Origin: Ostrinia nubilalis
Lineage: Eukaryota > Arthropoda > Insecta > Lepidoptera > Crambidae
NCBI RefSeq assembly: GCF_963855985.1
Contig: NC_087107.1
Span: forward strand, 7,750,001 to 7,814,000
Reading direction: 5' to 3'
DNA: 64,000 bases
Of the stretch, positions 1-13,212 are shown in pieces. Under the pieces are notes generated by a model. That model searched no databases and was not told the DNA's origin. It saw only the letters and a program-made list of their open reading frames with translations. Position 1 is the first letter of the stretch. Every line of letters starts with the position of its first letter. The position numbers were made by a program, and so were the translations under genes.

Positions 1-94
1 TATTATATATTTTATGAATTTGGACATAAAAACACATTAGAGTCTAATAAGAAATAATGTTGTGCTTTTTATTGCTTTTGAAACACTGTAGGTA

Positions 95-232
95 CAGTCA
101 GCGTCAAATAGTTCGTGGCATCAAAAGTGGTCAAAAAGTTGACAACACAACCTTATTCCAATTGTAACAAAGACGTGTTTGTTGCGAACTTTTTGGCTAC
201 TTTGGGTGTCACGAACTATTTGACGCTGACTG
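95..232. mobile_element. 138-bp MITE with TA target duplication
   Basis: CAGTCAGCGTCAAATAGTTC and GTGGCA at the left are matched by TGTCACGAACTATTTGACGC and TGACTG at the right; TA flanks at 93-94 and 233-234. Tc1/mariner-type pattern. The frames of 165 and 94 codons across it are chance. Confidence 0.8.
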
Positions 233-2754
233 TACTGGAACAAAAGCGAAAACAATTGAATATCACCACACACAAGACAGCAAAATATATTAATATTTTT
301 CCCATCCACCTCCAAATGGGCTTCCCAAACGTTATCGTAACGTGGAATTCTTATCCCAACATTACAATTGCAATCAGTTTGAAGGTTTCCTCTGAAACCC
401 TGCAAGGCCCTAAAAAGGAATCCGCAAGAGTCCCGAAGGGCCCATTTATTTACCTTTGCACCTCTGTTCGCACATTCGACTGGGATATTTTCTATTGTAG
501 CTGTATCTTCAATTTATACACCATGAGAGGCAAACGCGTTGTAAAGATATTTCTAAGGTATTTCTGGTCTCGTAACTTACACATTTTCAGAAATAATAGT
601 ATCTACTTATAGAGAATAAACTTACCTAATAAATTCGGCAACAATTTTCTTTATTTTCTAGACTTAAATATGATTTGTATTTGTGGTTATGCTCAAGTCT
701 TTTTTAAAGTTATGCAATATTTCCCAGGAAATGTTTTTATGAACTAAAACTTTTACAACTTTTTCTTCATTGTTTTATTTTCCTTTACGGTACTTTAACT
801 TTAGATACCTTAACTACTCTTCTCTACTCTACAGTAATAATGTTTTTTCACAAAACTTTTTAACCACTTTTGTCTAAGTTCTAACAAACTATTTGGCCAG
901 AGATACTTCCTCAGACCCATATTTCTAAATCAATCCCGAGTCCAACTATACCCCGACCCTTCTGGTCACTTAACCACTATGCTCAGAAGCTCTGTGCCTC
1001 AATTATCCGAGTCCTCGTTCTTCAAGTCCGTATCCTCATTAATGACCCAATTCCAAGGGCTTCAAAAATGAATAATTCAGACGACCACACTTCTTTCAGG
1101 GTTAAGGGTCTTCTGTAAGGTTATTACAAAAGGTGTGAGTTAGTACCAAATTAAAATTAATGAGATCGTGTAGGTACTAGTTATTCGTAATAATTTCTAT
1201 ATTGTGATTTCTCGGAATAATACTGCTGGATCAGTAATTTTAAATATTCTTAGGATAAAGGATATAAGATTTATGCGCACAAGGGCACAAGCTATTTCTA
1301 TTACTGAAATAATTTAAAGAACTGTGTCAGTACATGCTATTGTGCCTTGTCATAAATACAAAACTTGTTCCCTTCGAAAATAAATTAATAACGAATTCAC
1401 TTTTTGACCCTTGATTTCAGGTAATTTTTTTATCGATAAAATTGTCCATAGACTTTTCTTAAAGTTTGATAAGTTAACAATGATAACTACTTCCCTAGAC
1501 ACATTTCTTGTACCTACTCTCGTATCCCTACTATTTATGGTTAACTAAGTAAATAAAAAAAATGCATTTTAACTACGTTAGAACCTTAAAGCAATTTTCT
1601 GTGGGCTCCTTAGCTGGTGCTTCCAAATTCAATTTCTTGGGACCTTGTTTACATAATCTTCATTTGTTTTTGACCCATCGACGTTTGCGTGGCAGAAATG
1701 TCAGCTTATTTGAATTTGGAACGTGAATACGAATTAGGAACTCGAAAAAAAGTAAAAACTCATTTTTTGATGTCAACCTTTTTACAGCGGAAATGTTAAA
1801 AAACTAATAAATCATTCATACTTTTCAATGCCTTAAAAATACCTACGAACAACTAGGGTGTAACTGTAAAACATTCCTAAAATTCCTATTTTATAAGTAT
1901 GCATTCAATCGCGTAATGAAATAATTTTTTTAGGGAATGTAATATTGTTTCCTTCTTTTGAAGAAGTCCTCAAAAAGACACCAGAAGTGCGCACTCATGT
2001 CAATACATTTTCTTTGTTCCGCTCAGTTTCAGAGGAATTTCGTTGAAAATTCTGAGTCAAAGGAATTTGGATGATTCTTTTCGTAATAAAAAACAGTCGA
2101 GGAAATGTAGATCTGTAAAAAACATTTGTTTATACCAAGCTCATAACGACTGTTATAATTCCTAAAATTAATGAAACACAAGCAAACAAAATGTTAATAA
2201 AACGTACGCGTGTTTAACCTTAAACATAATAATATCCCTTTTTGGGATGAAGGGACCCGCGGCCACTTCCTGGGCCAAAATTATAATGGCAGTATGTTAT
2301 ACAACGATGTTCGCGAAAGGGTTGAGATTAGGTCAACATACAAAAAAGCCTTAGTACCTACTAAGTATGGACCACGACATGTCAAGTTAAGCATGGCTTC
2401 TTATTTAGTCGTGATAGATACTATTTTACAACAACATGAATAGTGCTGGGACGTCCGTAGATAGGTACATTTACTGCCAATCCTCTTTTTTGGTATGAAA
2501 CCTTCAGTGTAATGGACGAAGATGACATAAATCACGTACCTTACCTTATTTTTAGGGAGAAAATCAAGTAACCCTCAATCTAATCTACTAGTCACATACA
2601 TACTACTCGTATTTTCTCTATTTTGGTTTACATCAGCCATACAAGATTCGCGAATAGCTTACCAGTTTTAAATATAAATAAATAAAAATAATAAATAAAA
2701 AGTATTTATTTCGGATAACAGGGATCCATAATGTTAGTAAAAGCTTAGGCTATG
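233..2754. other. AT-rich stretch with no recognised feature
   Basis: I see no coding frame, RNA gene or clear repeat here. The 77-codon frame at 2210-2443 has no domain-like features and begins at a non-ATG codon. Confidence 0.5.
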
Positions 2755-3640
2755 TTAGTATCTTATTTCTAAACCAGACTTCGTCCTGCTGAGCACAATG
2801 GAATGGACAATCTCCTTCAGTACGCTGTGGCAGCTGCCGCGCACTCTGTGCAGTAATGATGCGCACTTTCTGCGCATTAAAGCTTCAAAGCTTCTAAGCC
2901 AACGCAAACATCGCAGACGCACTACAAAACCGCGGCAGCCGCAACAGCGCCCTGAAGGCGTTATTGTATTGGACACGCAGAGCACTGTAGGCCTTTTTGG
3001 TATAGTTGGTCCATAAGCTGCACGAATAAAATGACACACAATATGCTTTAAAAAGCGTTATTTTAACAGTATCTGTGCAGCGACCAAATCTATGTGCCAA
3101 AAAATTTTTTTTTTTTTTTAGTGGCAACCAAACCTCTCTGGGAGGTTTATTTCTGCCAATGTCGAGTGAAAAATAATTGACATAGTTATCAATAGAACGT
3201 GGGTGTTTCAGTTCTATTGATTTTTCATGGATTCCGTGGAGTTAAGTATGCCCGTAAGCAGGTTTCGAGACGCCACCGGGTCCAAAGCGGGTTGTTCATA
3301 CGACAACCCACTCGACACTCGATGCGCGCTCAAATTCGAAGTATTTCAATGCTTTTTATAATTTATCACTTCACTGCACTTTAGAACACAAAATAACACC
3401 AAATTTGTACACTAAAGTCCATTAAATAATAAATTGAAACCATTAAAACAGATCGACCATGCTTCCCGTTCAACTACCCTCCACGGAATCTGCCAAAATA
3501 TTCGCCCTGACCGACAGCGCCCTACGTTCCCTGTCAATATCTTCATCGTCTTTAAGGCTGTCAGTCACGATATGTCCAAGATATTTAAATTTATAAACTC
3601 TTTCTAAGGTAAATAAGAAACTCTTTCAGAAGTTGTGTTA
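2755..3640 (-). pseudogene. LINE reverse-transcriptase C-terminal relic, interrupted
   Basis: From 3640 downward the minus strand reads VYKFKYLGHIVTDSLKDDED and RERRALSVRANILA, is broken by the insertion at 3107-3490, and resumes HRFGRC, VKITLFKAYC, YSALRVQYNNAFRALLRLP and FCSASAMFA. A frameshift near 2895 is needed to continue into FEALMRRKCASLLHRVRGSC. This is the region behind the catalytic core in CR1/Jockey-type insect LINEs. It is dead through insertion, frameshift and truncation. Confidence 0.75.
3107..3490 (-). mobile_element. Poly(A)-tailed retroposed insertion within a LINE relic
   Basis: On the minus strand it starts GATTCCGTGGAGGGTAGTTG and ends with an AATAAA near 3150 and a poly(A) run (3107-3119). 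TGCCAAAA(A/T)ATT lies on both sides (3095-3106 and 3491-3502), an 11/12 match that is best read as the target duplication. The 370-base body has no coding frame. It could be a SINE or a retrocopy of a non-coding transcript. Confidence 0.6.
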
Positions 3641-3714
3641 TTACTACACGAACTTGTCCTAAATGTTTCAAAAAACAGTTCGATAAGAGTAGAATTCTTG
3701 TAACAATCAAACAA

Positions 3715-3773
3715 GTGAAAAACTTGTAAAAAGTTAAAAGAAAAGTTCTTTTAACTTTTTACAAAGTTTTCAC
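3715..3773. repeat. Tight hairpin with 28-base arms and 3-base loop
   Basis: GTGAAAAACTTGTAAAAAGT with TAAAAGAA pairs with TTCTTTTAACTTTTTACAAA and GTTTTCAC, two mismatches. AT-rich, no element ends recognised. Confidence 0.55.
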
Positions 3774-5614
3774 TAGTCTTAGAAAATTTGAAACGTAACG
3801 TCTCGTATAAAAGAATACTTAATAATTTTAACAAGACATGACTTTTCGCTCAGTTAATGCTTTGACTTAAGGTCCATAATTAAAATTCTTCTCAGCTACT
3901 TCGGACAGAATTTTCGTCGTGGACCGATGTAAATTAGAGCCGTTATTAAACAAATTACGACGAAAACAAAGTCACAAATTGTGCATGTATTTCAGAGGGT
4001 GCTATTAGGACGAAACCTTTTAAAGGGTCCCAACTTATGATCACATAAAATAAATATAAATTAAGAAAACATGTGCGTCACAAAGATGTTAAAAATTACG
4101 TAGAAAATAGGCTATAAAAACGTGAGAGAACAAACTAAACTAACTTAACTACCAGCTAACGATTTAACTCTTACTAAGACTAACTTAACAGTATTCTAAG
4201 TTTAATCGTTGAATAATAATAAGTACTACGTACCTAGTTTAATGTGAAATTTATGCAAAACCACTTAGGTACAATCATCAGATCAGCACCAACGCATCAT
4301 AATAAGTAACATTCAACCTACGTCCAGCAAAGGACTGATGATAAAGATCATTTATGATGCTAATCATCAAAATAAAATGCGTATTGTAGATTCCCTGTCT
4401 GAAAATTTTATTAAAATATACCAGAAAATAATTTGATTAAACTACCTCAAGATTTAGACTATATTATCCAAGAATAATCCGATGTTTCAGCTAACATTTG
4501 ACATTTACGTAACTTTATTCAGGAAGCGGAAATTTGGTGCACTCCATTTTCAGAGGCGCGTCAGGCCTCATTAAGGACGGGGCTGACTTTGGCTACGTCG
4601 CTTGATATAATGCTACTATGACAAGCTATATTATGTTTTGATATGAAGCTACTATAACATTAATCTCTATGTATTGTTCGGCTTCACGATTGTTTCATTC
4701 CAAAATATTGAATTTAAGTAGGCAAAATATAATTTTATCAATGATTTTGAAAGCTTTCAACAGTAAACAATAGGGGGTTTGGCCGAAGATAGCATTGGCA
4801 GCGCTAGTTAAAAAAATGGCGTCCTTTTAACGGTAAGTGCTATCACTGCTAAAATGAACCTATAGGAAAACATCACATTTGAAGTTACCAAACGTCTAAA
4901 AAATCGTCGAAAACATGCTAAAGTTTTCGGCGGCTGTCATAGCGATCGCCATTTTGCTAAAAAAATGTAACAAATTCTATTTTCGGCCTAACATATTATT
5001 ATGTGAAATAATGAAAGACAAATTAAAAGCACTTCCCATTCAACAATAAAATAGAAACAATGTAGTGTAATACGAGTATGTTCCTTGATACGAGTAACAT
5101 TATTTTTAAACCAGCACAAAGTTCTTGATACATTCTCACAGGGCAGAGCAACATTCAGTAATTTTCAGCAGGTGAGTTGTTTTCTGAACTGAACAAATTC
5201 AGTTCGTTTCTCTCACTCTCATAGGGTTGCAGGTATGAGTAAAGGGGATGGATAGAGTCAATAGAATGCCTCATAGTTAATTGACAAGGCAGTAAATATT
5301 CGCCATGCATGTAACCAGACACAATAGCATTTGTCTGGAACCGCCAGAGCGAGGTGGAGCGAGTATTTAATTAAGGGAATGCTTTTATAACGATTTCAAT
5401 GTATAGGTAAAGATTTGCCTTTTGCCTCCTGGTTGTCCCCCCGCAGTGAAGACTCAATGATGGCAAAAGGTAAATACGGTCTCTTTATGTTTACAGCATA
5501 GGCAGTAATATTCTTTTTAGTCGAACCACGGGACTGATATCATGTTCCACCACTGCAACTCCCATGTACTTACCCTTTTTAAAGGCTCCAATACAATAGT
5601 AAATTACTTTTAAG

Positions 5615-5786
5615 CCTGGGCGCAGACCACCGACTTTTAGTTGGCCGATAGTTGGACCCGATTTTAATTTGTATGAAGAATCGGCCGATACCAAATCGGT
5701 GTAATGTGCGCACTTTCATACATGCCCATAGTGATTAACAGTCCGACCCAACTATCGGCCAACTAAAATTCGGTCTAGCGCCTAGC
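5615..5786. mobile_element. Family D MITE, complete copy
   Basis: CCTGGGCGCAGACCACCGAC with TTTTAGTTGGCCGATAGTTGG at the left, and the complement at the right. GAATCGGCCGAT and TGTGCGCACTTTCATACATG inside. Confidence 0.7.
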
Positions 5787-7023
5787 CTAACTTAAATAAC
5801 TGGATATGTAAACAAGTTATACGAGTACATACACATTTGAGATAACTTCTCCAGCGCTTTAGCGAAATAAGGGAGACTGATTGTACGTAATACACCGCTT
5901 AGGAGCAGGAAACTCGGGGAAGTCCCAATTACTGCTCGACTCACCTCATTAGGAGCTCGGCCGCGCTTCGGCGCGCGAGTAGTTTAAAGCCAACTGTGGC
6001 GCTCTGGGAGGCGTTTTGATGGATCTTTGTTTTTCTTGGGTAGGTATAAGACCTCTGGGTATATTATAGCATACACCATTAAAGCTACAAAATCATTTCA
6101 AACTAATGCAGGAATATGGATGGATTTGTTTTCAATTTCAAGGTTAGGTATGTACTTAAATTCAACACAGTAATAAATATGAGGCTGACAAAAGCGACCG
6201 AGTTTCTACCACCACTTCTTCGCAGCACCAGCCAACATTTGTCTCGGAGCTAAATTTTGAGATGTATTTATTTAAATGCCTTGAAAGGGGCTTACATTCT
6301 GAAAAGAATTTGAATTTTCTCAGGTCCACTTTAATCCTGCCAATATTGCCTGCAGGCAGTGGAAACGTTTGAAAACGTACTCCCAGAGCTACGCACAATA
6401 ATATTAGGTACCTATGTATTGTGAGCTAAAGTCAAAATTATTCACAACACGATCACGATTTTTGGCACAAAACATCCACTTATAAGAAGACAATAAATCC
6501 TCCAAGAAAAACTATCTCATCTGCATCTAAATAAAAGACACCAGCCAAACTAGGCCCAAGAGGCTCTTAGCCATAAAGCCAGGAATAGGTTTAGGTACAG
6601 GGTACCTAACCCCAACTTTAGTGGCAAGTTGTACCCTAGAGTGACTGGAAAAAATGGACGCCACCTATTTTTATGGCGACACATTAATTTCGAGCTTCGT
6701 CCTGCAATACAGTCAAAGCCGCAACACTTTTTCAGACTTCCAGACGTAAAAATATAACTTTATGACACTTCTCAGGCTTAGCTTGGTGAATAGGATAGTT
6801 TAATAATGGAATAATAGACCCTCACATTTTTAACTTTGGGGATATTATGAACTCAAAGATTAGGCTCTAATACCTACATTAAAGAAGCTGGTTTCTGCTG
6901 ATCGGCCATAGGTCAGCCCAAGCCGTTTTTAGCGAGATTTGCTTCCTTCATGGATTTATAGAACTGTAAAACTAGATAGAAAATCTGTTTTATGAAACGT
7001 GTTCGTGTGTAAATTTTGTCAAA
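5787..7023. other. No recognised feature
   Basis: AT-rich with a short CpG-rich patch at 5955-5985 (GCTCGGCCGCGCTTCGGCGC). No gene or element ends identified. Confidence 0.4.
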
Positions 7024-7549
7024 AATACACTCGACATCAAATAAATCGCACCTCCCGCGACAAGCATTTTCAAACGTATGCTTCCCCACTTCCCACCAAT
7101 ATTAGCACCATTTGAAAGCCTAGTTCTAACCTTCATTTCATTAAAGGAAAGGTTTTTACCCCAAAAATGTGTCTTTAGAAGGATCCAGAGTCACTTCTTC
7201 AAAAAATAGGTAGTTACGCTAGAGCCAACTTTTATGGCTATAAAACTGTTAAGTTGGGATTAATCGCTATCCATCTGTTCAAGAGGACACGTGAGATCAT
7301 TATTTGGTTTTATAACCATAAAAATTGGTCTAATTGATCCCATAGGTGGGCCCAAAGTGAGGTATTTTTTCACGTCACATTTATCGTATATTTTAATCAT
7401 TTATTAAGAAATTAAATGTATTTTTCTTTAAGGATATTTATTGGGCTTTCAAATAACACCAATATTGTTGGGCCACCATGATTGTGTCAGAAGAAAATCG
7501 TTAAAGTTCGCGTCGCGGAAGGTGCGGTTTATTTGATGTTGAGTATATT
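7024..7549. mobile_element. About 526-bp fold-back element
   Basis: AATACACTCGACATCAAATA with AATCGCACCTCCCGCGAC pairs with GTCGCGGAAGGTGCGG and TTTATTTGATGTTGAGTATA. Inner blocks (CACCATTTGAAAGCC; TTTTATGGCTATAAAAC) also pair in order, so most of the unit folds on itself. Confidence 0.65.
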
Positions 7550-8144
7550 ATAATTAGTTATGGTGTTTTAAAATCGAAGCTGTTTCTTTTTCCTAATTAA
7601 TCCTTACATACGAATGTACAAGTATTTAGCTTGTAAAATTAGCTTTGTTCAATGCTACAAGGAAGGCAGATGCACACCCAAGTTTCATATAGAGGCGGTT
7701 ATGTATACATATTCACGACACGATTTCCACACAAGTCGTAAAGGACAGTGTCGTCTGGACCCAAGTATCTACTACTAAGCATAGGGTTCACAACAAAACA
7801 TAATAAGAAAGTTTTTGAAAAACATTTTCTTTTCTTTTTTGGACCTGTTCTTTTATGATATCGTAATCTTTAGCCCGCGGTTATTTTAGCCATTTCTCGT
7901 TTTTCTGAGGTCTTCTGAGTACTGAAGTCAATAATCCTGGTGTCAAACTTAATGAACCGCCATAGGCGTCAGACATTGCTCAATCGGAGCGTCGGTATAA
8001 CGCCAAAAGACGCAATCATATTTCTTGTTCGGTTAATTCAAGCCTGTAATAATTTACTAACAAACTGGTAATAAAACATCTGACAGAATTTGTTGCAAAG
8101 TAGCACCTCAGCACCTTTTAGATAGTATCACATTGGTAATCCTT

Positions 8145-8272
8145 TAGGCTTAGGATTCGCATCACGATACACTTTTATCGAGGCATTTTATCGATTTTAC
8201 GTGATAAGCCCATACATTTGTCATCTAAAATCATCGATAAGATTTTATCACGGCGCGCATCCTAGCCCGGCT
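8145..8272. mobile_element. MITE with inverted GGCTTAGGATTCGC ends
   Basis: TTAGGCTTAGGATTCGCATC faces GGCGCGCATCCTAGCCC. Inner TTTTATCGA words also pair. Confidence 0.5.
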
Positions 8273-8335
8273 GCAGTGCGGTAACAGAAGCATTATTATG
8301 GACGATTAAATGCAGTGACCACTATAGTAACACAT

Positions 8336-8397
8336 ATCATTAATTTTGTTTTCATAGGGGTCACTTATAAATTAGGGATTGATGGTGAAATCGGGCA
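8336..8397 (+). mobile_element. One-armed copy of the 34825 hairpin MITE
   Basis: ATTAATTTTGTTTTCATAGG, GGTCACTTATAAATTAGGGA and TTGATGGTGAAA match 34880-34930. Confidence 0.5.
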
Positions 8398-10002
8398 TAT
8401 TTCTCTCTCAGTACTCTCAGGTAGTGTTGCATTATTTGCAATACAAATTGGAAGTATGCAAAAAAAGCAAAGCATACTGCAAGTGTACAAAAAAATAAAG
8501 ATAAAAGTAATTCTGCCAGCCCTAAGCCCACACGAGCATGTGGGTCGTGCAATCGCCGCATTCAATTAACCCAACAACAGATTTTACTATTATGTTGCTC
8601 CGCTTACATTAATTAACACATTTTACTCAAATGCTCCAGATTCTTTTGAGTGTTACTTAGAAAGGGTAACTCTTTACCCGTTTAAAGAAAATGAGGGTTC
8701 GTTTTACTAGTGTTTAGTATATTGGATTGGATTGACGATCATAGGGTGAATTCAATACTCGCTGTCTTTTGGAATTTGTAGTCGGTTTTAAATCTCACTA
8801 AAAACATTTTCATGTAAAATGTTGCCTAGAAAAGTAAAAAAAATATCAGATCGCATGTAGAGTGCGCTAGCTTCTAACTCTATATGCCTTAACTCTACAA
8901 GCCATAAACAAACTCTACTGTCTACCTTAGTCAAAATACATGACAAGGCCGTTTCTAATGAAATTACACAAAGCTCATTTCAAACATATTTTTGTTACAA
9001 TATTTCTGCCACCGCAACTTCAGGGTTGTGTACGGGTACGTTGGCTACAGAAAACAAGGAATTTCCGACTGGTCGTTTCCAGGTGAATGTAATTCTTATA
9101 CGCAATGGTGAACTTAAATGATATTTTACACGTTACTACTGAAGAATTAGCTACCTATCTAATTTTTACAGATTTTTGTGATAGCTAGAAACTAGAAATA
9201 TCCCATTTTCATTGCTTTTTGAACGCCTCTCGTATGAAATACTTTATATTGTTGTCTATAAGACGAGAGTGTCTACTGTTTAAAAATATTGTCACAAATA
9301 AACGTTTGATTAATGTTATCTTTATTAAATATACAAATAATAGGTATAATATTACACAAAGAGCTCGTATGATCATTTAGCCGAATGAAATTTCACACAA
9401 GACTGCGTATTTCTTATGAAACGAAAATGTGTGATAAGAATTAGATTTCCTCGCTCTGCTTCGGCCGAAAAATTGTTTTTTCCAATATCCGTTCCATTGT
9501 ACTAGGACAGCACTCTAGGTTATACATTTTTATAGCAAAATCGCACCTATTTCAAGTAAGTTAAGGTGTCACAATGCTGAGCTTGTTATGCTATCCTTTC
9601 TTCCTTTTCAATAGTTTTCTATCTATTTCTCCAGGTATGATTGCGAGAAAGGTTCGCTTTGATGTTTTTTGATATTATTATTATTTCTTATCGTAGATAT
9701 AAAAGTGATATTTAGTTGAAAAATAAGACAAAGTAATTATTATTTTCTGTACCTAATTGTATTAACTCCATAAAATACTATAAGCGCCTTAGTACGCCTT
9801 TGTGTGATTAGACATAAATTTCTTTTATACGTCAAAATGTAATAAGCGGCTTAACTCGATTGAAATTATTTTATCAGTTTAGGTACACACCTTCTAATGG
9901 AACATCAAAGTTTATATTTGTATTTACCTATTTTATTTCCATGCCAATACAACTACTTTACATAATAATGTTATACTTAACTGTCCATGGTAAACATTCT
10001 GT
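8398..10002. other. No recognised feature
   Basis: Frames at 8315-8569 in both directions overlap and lack protein features. The rest is AT-rich. Confidence 0.4.
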
Positions 10003-10082
10003 TCCCAACCGGATTCGAACCCTAAACCCACTGACGTTATAGCCCAGTAGGACTACTAACCACCAAGTCAAGCGGCCATCAA
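10003..10082 (-). mobile_element. tRNA-derived SINE head
   Basis: On the minus strand ACTTGGTGGTTAGTAGTCC (A box) and GGGTTCGAATCCGG (B box) are correctly spaced. No acceptor-stem pairing was found, so it is not a tRNA gene. Confidence 0.5.
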
Positions 10083-10588
10083 TTTTATTTTTATGAACAC
10101 CTAAACTTATAAAAAGTCCTTTTCATTTGGGCATATTATACTGTCTACAGCGCATCAATCGTTAATTTTTTTTTGCAAAGTCACTCTTATTACAAACACA
10201 TAAGATATCCCACTGTTTAGCTTACTGTGCTTGTAAGTACAAAAACTAGATGTATAAAATAGACAGACAGACAAAAATATTACCAGTCATTGAACTAAAT
10301 TGCTTCATCCCAAAGAGAAATCCTTTTCCTATACTCTGACTCATGTGTATCGGACAACGACCTGCCGTTACTACTTTACCCTGAGCACGAATAAATATCA
10401 TTCTCGTTATGGTATGGTAATAATTTTCTTGTGTAAAAAACAAAACAGCGCCGCTACCGTTGTATTAGGAATCCGATTATAAGATTTGTACAAGATTATA
10501 AGATTTATTCGTGCTCAGGGTACTCTGGATTTTTTTTATATGCGCGTTAAGCCTTACAAATAAATGTGTCTTTTATTTAAGGTCAATG

Positions 10589-10623
10589 GAAAGAAAGAAA
10601 GAAAGAAAGAAAGAAAGAAAAAC
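10589..10623 (+). repeat. (GAAA)n microsatellite
   Basis: About eight GAAA units followed by AACATTTATTTGGTTCCAAC, a configuration frequent at repeat-element ends in Lepidoptera. Confidence 0.85.
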
Positions 10624-11754
10624 ATTTATTTGGTTCCAACTTAAAATATAGCACACAGAATCAGATAACAAAAAACAGATAACAGATACAAGTTAGAACC
10701 AAAACTGGCCAACGCTCAGCATGTGTCATGCTCTGGAGTGGTAAATAAAACCCAGAACACGACGCTGTTATTCTGCGGTGACCATTTTTGGAGAGAGCTG
10801 GGCAAACATGAGACAATACACAAAAACAAACAAAAGAAAAAAAAACAAAATAAAAAAATACAATATTAAAAGAAAGAAAAAAAAAAGTAATGGGAAAAAC
10901 TTCCGCCAAGTAGCAGTCATTTTATGTGTTATTAAATCCAGTTCTTACTTAAGTGCCAAAGACGACGGAATTGTAAGAATGGGACTTGAATCAAAAGTGC
11001 CTACTTCTTCTTTTGGAGCATTCATTACGTATATTCGAACTTGCTCTAGATTTTTCTTAATATCATTTTTTTATCCCTATAACAAAATAAATGAAATGAA
11101 GTAACTCTACTTTTTACTTTGGAAGGAAAACTGTTCACTCATTTTAGTAAGAAAATTGTAAAAAATTAATTAAAAAAATGTCAGTACACTGTTTATGGTA
11201 TAACCATAACTAACAAATTATCATTGTCAAATGCTAATATTAGCACTTTTGTAGGAAAGAGATCTCATTAAGTACTCGTATTGAATAATTTCCCGTTAAA
11301 TCCTGACAATAATTTAATCGTAATGTGTTGTTCCTGTTCCTGTAGTAATTTAATCGTAATGAAATGTCAGTGACCTGAAACGAGCAAATTGGTATACTTT
11401 AAATTTAAAAATCGTTACACCCACCCTTTAGACTGCTTCGTTTTATCTTCCGACATTAACATAAGATGCGGTTATCTCCCATCTTGTAAATGAACTCCTG
11501 AATAACGCTTCCTTAACGCCGAAGCTTTAGTAAGAAAGTATTATGAGTATAGCAAATAGGAGTATCTAACAGAGGGTTTTTGAAATTTTAATGATATAAA
11601 ATGTGTAAAATTCTACTGAATTAATTGTTTTAAAATTAACGTGTTATATTTCTGACGAACAAACAATAGGCCGATAACACGCTCACTAAATTGTTCTATT
11701 TCATCTAAACTTTCTACAATAAAATATGTGTTCTAAATGGGCGGGTGCTCAAAG

Positions 11755-11937
11755 TGGAGCAACGATCAAGTGGAGAAAAGGTCAAAAGGTGGACCGACGA
11801 TCTGGTGAATTTCGCTGGTAGTACCTGGATGGGGGCAGTGCAGGACCGCTCGTTATAGGAATCCTAAAGGGAGGCCTTTGTCCAGAAGTGGAGGTAATTT
11901 GTCTGAAACGAACGAAACTCTACAATATTTGATAGAG
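11755..11937 (+). mobile_element. RTE-type retrotransposon tail, second subfamily
   Basis: AAAAGGTGGACCGACGATCT, GGTGAATTTCGCTGG and AGGCCTTTGTCCAGAAGTGG are the degraded WTDD-V and EAFVQ-W codons of an RTE end. Confidence 0.6.
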
Positions 11938-12232
11938 CACGATACGCGGTGAGAAAAAATACCGCAACCCATCCATTAAAAAATGTATTTCAAACAAAAG
12001 TTAGTTAAATTAGTTCTTTCTCGCGAGTGCCTAAAAGCCTCGTATGAAATACGATGATACATTGGCTGTTAAGTGGTCTCTAGTTGCTACAGAAATACGA
12101 CGATACATTGGCTATTTGGTACTTTGCCGCAGCTGCTGCAAACTTAATAGTATGTATGTACTCATAGAAAACACAATTTTTTATATTTACATACATCATT
12201 TTATTTGATTACAAGTTATTTAGCTTAAATAT

Positions 12233-12555
12233 GATCCCATCAAAAACAATACTTTTCAAAAAAACCAAGTCTCGCAACTCAGTTGTTCTACGGTAAAAAG
12301 TTGTGAGATCCATGTAATACCAAGTCCAGGCCAGGAAATCTTTAACGTTTTACATAAATATATTGACTTGGTCATCGCATGAAAACTCGTGTAAATTAAA
12401 TTATTTAGTGCGATGGCCAAGTCAATGAATTTATGTAAAACGTTAAAGATTTCCTGGCCTGGACTTGGTATCACATGGATCTCACTACTTTTTACCGTAG
12501 AACAACTGAGTTGCGAGACTTGGTTTTTTTGACAAGTATTGTTTTTGATGGGATC
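12233..12555. repeat. Near-perfect palindrome, arms of 147 bases
   Basis: GATCCCATCAAAAACAATAC (12233) to 12379 pairs with 12409-12555 across a 29-base loop, with few mismatches. The open frames in both directions over it are mirror images of each other. Confidence 0.85.
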
Positions 12556-13212
12556 TCATTTCTTTTTGTATTTTGTAAACAGTTCTACTTTTTTCCTTTT
12601 CGGTACCTTCTACTTATTGTATGTATATCTAACCAGCAACGAATTTTCTTAACGTCCTCTCTCTGACTTATGAAATTTTCTTATTTTCGTAGGTAGCCTT
12701 CCGTTTTCTCTTTTCCGGTTCTACTTCTTGAACTGAAAACTGGACCGAAATTGAAAAATGTTACTCGACTTGGCGGGGACACTACCGTGTGCCATTATAT
12801 TTAATTTTATATGGTATTACAAACTTATTTAGGTAAGTAGTTAAATATTTATAAAACTGGACCGAAATTGAAAAATTTTGCTAGACTTAGCGGTTGCACT
12901 ACCGTGCCCCCAAATATTTTAGTTTTTCCTTGATTCATACACCAAACACTACTTATATTCCAAATTTGAAGCTTCTAGGTCTGCTAGAAGTGCCTTAGAA
13001 TTTTGATGATCGGTGAGTCAGTCAGTCAGTCAGTGAGTGACAAAATTAAGAAACTTTGACCCGTTATAATTCTTAAACTACTGGTTCAAATTGAATGAAA
13101 TTTGAAATATACCGTGTCTTTACAATACCTGCATGGTAACTGAAAATTCAGTCTACTAGTTTTATCCACAACTATGATACAGGGGGTCGAAAATGGCCTG
13201 AATTGCTTCGAC

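Noticed and set aside
115..612. 165-codon frame at the left edge
   Set aside because: It begins at a non-ATG codon inside a MITE and has no protein features.
10778..11104. 108-codon lysine-rich frame
   Set aside because: Low-complexity A-rich sequence and no recognised domain.
10589..13040. CRISPR-like regular repeats
   Set aside because: The short GAAA and GTCA runs are microsatellites without spacers, and the organism is eukaryotic.
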